Origin: Gammaproteobacteria bacterium
GTDB taxonomy: Bacteria; Pseudomonadota; Gammaproteobacteria; Pseudomonadales; Azotimanducaceae
Direction: 5' to 3'
DNA: 6,705 nt
Assembly: GCA_027295975.1 (NCBI GenBank)
Contig: JAPUJX010000543.1
Location: forward strand, 1-6,705
This document shows, one piece after another, positions 6,253 through 6,705 of the stretch. Every line of letters begins with the position of its first letter. The stretch's first letter is position 1. A program made the translations under genes and the position numbers. Below the pieces are notes generated by a model. It was not told the DNA's origin. It did not search any database and worked only from the letters and a program-made list of their open reading frames with translations.

Positions 6253-6705
6253 ATGGCCTCGGCAAGCTTCGGCAACGTCAGGTCGGATTTCAGGAAAGCC
6301 TGCTGCGACCGCATGATCTCTTCGAGTCGCTGTTTGTACTCATCCAGCTGTTCGCTGCTCAATCCAGACTTTGCGTACTTTTGCCGCTGCGCTTCGCGGG
6401 GCGCCTGGAACTGCGACTTCGAGGTCTGCGCCATCCCGGGGGTATCGTAGAAGTCGGTAATGGTCATTGCCGCATCTCCATGCAGCGTCATGAATTCCGC
6501 ACCACAACAGGAGTTCGTAGAGCCATTTCTCCGGGCTTCGTCAAACGGGCATATCTGGTATTGAAACGCTATGGTGTCTCCCCTGGTCAGAATTTCCCCC
6601 ATCAACTCATAACGGTGCCGGTCGTCGCAGAAAAAATCGCTCAGCCTGGTAATCAATTCGTCATGGGAGTGTTGTAAATTCTCCGGGATGTCGCAGTAAA
6701 TCCCG
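6174..6705 (-). CDS. NTF2-like/AraC-type helix-turn-helix regulator, inverted fragment, open at the right edge
   Basis: The minus strand is open from the window edge (frame GIYCDIPENL) to TAA at 6176-6174. After the arm it encodes the remainder of an NTF2-like domain (RLSDFFCDDRHRYELMGEIL; GDTIAFQYQI), a linker, then an AraC-type DNA-binding domain: KYAKSGLSSEQLDEYKQRLE, DLTLPKLAEAIHCS and VNHLSQVIN, which is the recognition-helix region of the first helix-turn-helix. Family sequence stops abruptly there. The remaining 13 residues (from SSWECC) are only the antisense of the left arm. A complete AraC domain has a second helix-turn-helix, so roughly 60 residues are missing. It probably encodes a transcription regulator that senses a small ligand through its N-terminal domain and may control the adjacent operon (inference). 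Its orientation here is suspect because the matching start lies on the other strand at 6082. Confidence 0.7.
   Translation of the reverse strand, partial: GIYCDIPENLQHSHDELITRLSDFFCDDRHRYELMGEILTRGDTIAFQYQICPFDEARRNGSTNSCCGAEFMTLHGDAAMTITDFYDTPGMAQTSKSQFQAPREAQRQKYAKSGLSSEQLDEYKQRLEEIMRSQQAFLKSDLTLPKLAEAIHCSVNHLSQVINSSWECCKFSGMSQ
6648..6705 (-). repeat. Right arm of the inverted repeat, reaching the window edge
   Basis: Exact reverse complement of 6168-6225. The two arms enclose a 422-bp loop (6226-6647). If the window continued, a fold-back predicts that the next bases are the reverse complement of 6167 downward. Confidence 0.95.

Noticed and set aside
6234..6677. 147-codon plus-strand frame at the right end
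   Set aside because: It is antisense to the sequence encoding clear NTF2-like and AraC helix-turn-helix motifs.
6168..6705. Inverted arms as the ends of an insertion sequence or MITE
   Set aside because: The arms and loop are parts of one regulator gene read in frame, and no transposase or target-site duplication is present.

Overview
This is a GC-rich, densely coding bacterial window. It looks most like a Pseudomonadota, plausibly gammaproteobacterial, metagenome or single-cell contig. The evidence is codon style, the AraC-type regulator and the Shine-Dalgarno sites; taxonomy is inference, because no marker gene is present. No rRNA, tRNA, CRISPR array or transposase was seen.

Layout. (1) Positions 1-1413, minus strand: a two-gene coenzyme F420 operon, npdG (NADPH:F420 oxidoreductase) then cofE (F420-0:gamma-glutamyl ligase). 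They overlap by 4 bp (ATGA), and cofE runs off the left edge. (2) Positions 1414-1615: a divergent control region. (3) Positions 1616-5976, plus strand: two tandem FAD-dependent oxidoreductases of the phytoene-dehydrogenase/PYROXD2 type (COG1233), overlapping by 4 bp, then a stand-alone GcvT-family (aminomethyltransferase-like, folate-binding) protein. (4) Positions 6082-6705: a SnoaL/NTF2-like plus AraC-type helix-turn-helix regulator gene that is scrambled. Its 5' part reads on the plus strand and the rest on the minus strand, between perfect inverted arms of at least 58 bp.

Likely joint function (inference). FAD enzymes paired with a GcvT-like protein recall the dimethylglycine/sarcosine oxidation modules, in which a flavoprotein oxidises an N-methyl (or similar) group and the one-carbon unit passes to tetrahydrofolate. 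No gcvH or gcvP is present, so this is not a glycine cleavage operon. The divergent F420 genes suggest that a deazaflavin redox cofactor is made nearby, although no F420-dependent enzyme is recognised here. The AraC-type gene is a candidate regulator of the cluster.

Two points need care. The second flavoprotein has an in-frame amber codon (4660-4662) exactly inside its conserved C-terminal flavin motif; the reading frame continues with intact family sequence to a TAA at 4774-4776, 3 nt before the GcvT-like start. The right end (about 6226-6705) has the geometry of a fold-back chimera, so its gene order and orientation should not be trusted until checked with reads; a genuine invertible segment is the less likely alternative.
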